From contig JBNKLG010000108.1 of NCBI GenBank assembly GCA_050292235.1, positions 1-7,000 on the forward strand: a stretch of 7,000 nt of DNA, written 5' to 3'. Origin of the DNA: JBNKLG01 sp050292235. GTDB lineage: Bacteria; Pseudomonadota; Gammaproteobacteria; Chromatiales; Chromatiaceae. Shown piece by piece: positions 5,689 to 7,000 of this stretch. Under the pieces are notes generated by a model, which had not been told where the DNA came from, did no database searches, and was given only the letters and a program-made list of their open reading frames with translations. The translations under genes were made by a program, and so were the position numbers. Every line of letters starts with the position of its first letter. Position 1 is the stretch's first letter.

Positions 5689-6219
5689 ATGAAATCACAC
5701 AGAAAAACCCATGCCTTAAATATCGCCGTTCTGACGCTCTCTGACAGTCGAACCCTGGAAGAGGACAGATCCGGCGCCTTTCTGGCCAAGGCATTAAAGT
5801 CTGCTGGCCATGTCCTGGCAGCACGGGAACTGATCCCAGACGACATCTACCAAATGCGGGCCCTGGTCTCCTGCTGGATTGCCGATCCGAAAATCCAGGT
5901 TGTCCTCACCACTGGCGGCACCGGCGTTACCTGCCGGGACAGCACCCCGGAGGCCATCACCCCTTTGCTGGATAAGAGAATCGAAGGCTTCGGTGAACTC
6001 TTTCGCCAGCTCTCTTTTGCGGAGATCGGCCCGGCTACCTTGCAAAGCCGCACCCTGGCAGGTCAGGCCAATGGCACCCTGATCTTCTGCCTCCCTGGCT
6101 CCAGAAACGCCTGCCGCACCGGCTGGGAAAAGATCCTGGCACCCCAGCTAGACGCCCACACCAAACCCTGCAACTTTGTCGCCCTTTTCCCTCGCATGCA
6201 AGGGGAGCAAACCCCATGA
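5689..6219 (+). CDS. moaB: MoaB/MogA-family molybdopterin-binding protein
   Basis: Cytoplasmic 176-residue protein of the family that adenylylates molybdopterin before metal insertion. Overall it matches E. coli MoaB (about 170 residues): LNIAVLTLSDSR near the start, TTGGTG at 74-79, EGFGELFRQLSF, LQSRTLAGQANGTLIFCLPGS and WEKILAPQLDAHTKPCNF. The E. coli MoaB role is unclear because MogA does the adenylylation there. Here the loop after TTGGTG reads VTCRDSTPEA, carrying the RD.TP residues seen in MogA instead of the EGDQAPEA of E. coli MoaB, which makes catalytic competence plausible. The ribosome-binding site GAGG (5677-5680) overlaps the stop codon of the upstream gene, and the 3' end overlaps moeA by ATGA, so translation is probably coupled on both sides. 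No separate mogA is visible. Confidence 0.93.
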   Translation: MKSHRKTHALNIAVLTLSDSRTLEEDRSGAFLAKALKSAGHVLAARELIPDDIYQMRALVSCWIADPKIQVVLTTGGTGVTCRDSTPEAITPLLDKRIEGFGELFRQLSFAEIGPATLQSRTLAGQANGTLIFCLPGSRNACRTGWEKILAPQLDAHTKPCNFVALFPRMQGEQTP

Positions 6220-7000
6220 ACCGTTGTGACCCGACCGTCAAGCCCCCGCTCAGCTACGAGGCTGCCCGAGATCAGCTGATTGCCGCCGCCCGCTCCCTGC
6301 AAGCGACTGAAACCCTGCCGCTGGACCAAACCCTGGGGCGCATCCTGGCCCACCCCCTGATCAGTCCCATCAGCCTGCCAAACTGGGATAACAGCGCCAT
6401 GGATGGCTATGCCCTGCGACTGGCTGATGCCGAGACCGGCCAGCCCCTGCCCATCTCCCAGCGTATCCCCGCCGGAAGCGCCCCGGTGCCACTCCAACCT
6501 GGCACAGCAGCACGCATTTTCACCGGCGCACCAACGCCAGCGGGTGCAGATTGCGTGGTCGTCCAGGAAGTCTGCCGAGAGGAAGAGGATCACCTCATCA
6601 TCGACCAGCTGCCGAAACCAGGGGCCAACATCCGCCGGGCGGGCGAGGAGATTCAATCAGGCGAAGAAATCATCGCAGCCGGAACCCGCCTGTGCCCCCA
6701 GCACCTGGGGCTGGCCGCTGCTGTAGGCCATGCCGAACTCCCGGTAACGCGGCGCTTAAAGGTCGCCCTGCTAGCCAGTGGCGATGAATTGGTCCTGCCC
6801 GGCCAGCCACTCGGGCTCGGCCAGATCTATAATTCGAACCGCTATACCGCCAGCGCCCTGTTACGTGGGCTGGGTTGTGAGCTCATCGACCTGGGCATGA
6901 TCCCCGATCAACTGGATGCCACCTGCACTGCCCTGGAGCAGGCCGCCGCCAGCGCCGATCTGATCCTCGTTTCAGGCGGGGTTTCTGTCGGCGAAGAGGA
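6216..7000 (+). CDS. moeA: MoeA, molybdopterin molybdenumtransferase (3' end cut by window edge)
   Basis: Catalyses molybdate insertion into adenylylated molybdopterin, giving active Moco. The ATG at 6216 overlaps the moaB stop (ATGA), and GGGGAG at 6202-6207 is its ribosome-binding site. The visible 261 residues run from the N-terminal domain through the start of the catalytic Mog-like domain of a protein usually about 400 residues long. Motifs include LPNWDNSAMDGYALR (54-68; D58 and D63 are conserved), IFTGAPTPAGADCVV, PGANIRRAGEE, LLASGDELV, YNSNRYT and, at the window end, LVSGGVSVGEE, which corresponds to the conserved TSGGVSVGE-D loop. The frame is open to the last base with no damage. 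Together with moaB this operon supplies the late steps of Moco assembly. Confidence 0.96.
   Translation, partial: MNRCDPTVKPPLSYEAARDQLIAAARSLQATETLPLDQTLGRILAHPLISPISLPNWDNSAMDGYALRLADAETGQPLPISQRIPAGSAPVPLQPGTAARIFTGAPTPAGADCVVVQEVCREEEDHLIIDQLPKPGANIRRAGEEIQSGEEIIAAGTRLCPQHLGLAAAVGHAELPVTRRLKVALLASGDELVLPGQPLGLGQIYNSNRYTASALLRGLGCELIDLGMIPDQLDATCTALEQAAASADLILVSGGVSVGEE

Noticed and set aside
6063..6656. 197-codon minus-strand open frame across moaB and moeA
   Set aside because: It is opposite conserved moaB and moeA motifs. Its length follows from the G+C-rich codon pattern of those genes.

Overview
The window looks like a chromosomal segment of a proteobacterium, most likely a gammaproteobacterium. 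Its MobB, MoaA, MoaB and MoeA all read like the E. coli-type proteins, spacing is tight, and Shine-Dalgarno sites are clear in front of most genes. Most of the window is moderately GC-rich (41/60 G+C at 601-660; 36/60 at 4741-4800). The centre is clearly poorer (25/60 at 2281-2340; 21/60 at 3541-3600).

Layout. (1) Positions 2-928, plus strand: a PfkB-family sugar/nucleoside kinase missing only its first residues at the left edge. (2) Positions 916-1434, minus strand: mobB, whose 3' end overlaps the kinase 3' end by 13 bases. (3) Positions 1435-1977: a 543-base region upstream of both mobB and the next gene. It becomes AT-rich from about 1580 and holds several short perfect inverted repeats, a CRP-like site and candidate promoters, but no recognised gene. 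(4) Positions 1978-4230, plus strand: a large secreted protein with a GH114/TM1410-type hydrolase domain, an FN3-like domain and a C-terminal CBM9-like domain, in AT-rich DNA. (5) Positions 4231-4410: a spacer with two hairpins just after the hydrolase gene and a small inverted repeat before moaA. (6) Positions 4411-7000, plus strand: moaA, a 90-residue GDT1/UPF0016 membrane protein, moaB and moeA (cut by the right edge), packed as one operon.

How the genes fit together. MoaA starts molybdenum cofactor (Moco) synthesis from GTP. MoaB-type proteins are linked to adenylylation of molybdopterin, MoeA inserts molybdate, and MobB assists the guanylylation that makes the bis-MGD cofactor. moaC, moaD, moaE and mobA are not in the window and must lie elsewhere if the pathway is complete. 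Two genes do not fit this theme. The half-size GDT1 transporter-like gene is embedded in the operon with coupled translation signals. The GH114-type secreted enzyme sits in low-GC DNA between mobB and moaA and looks like an insertion into a Moco locus. I found no RNA genes, CRISPR array, transposase or phage genes. The strongest leads are the GH114-FN3-CBM9 protein with its regulatory region and the placement of the half-size GDT1 protein inside a Moco operon. Neither is proof of a new system.
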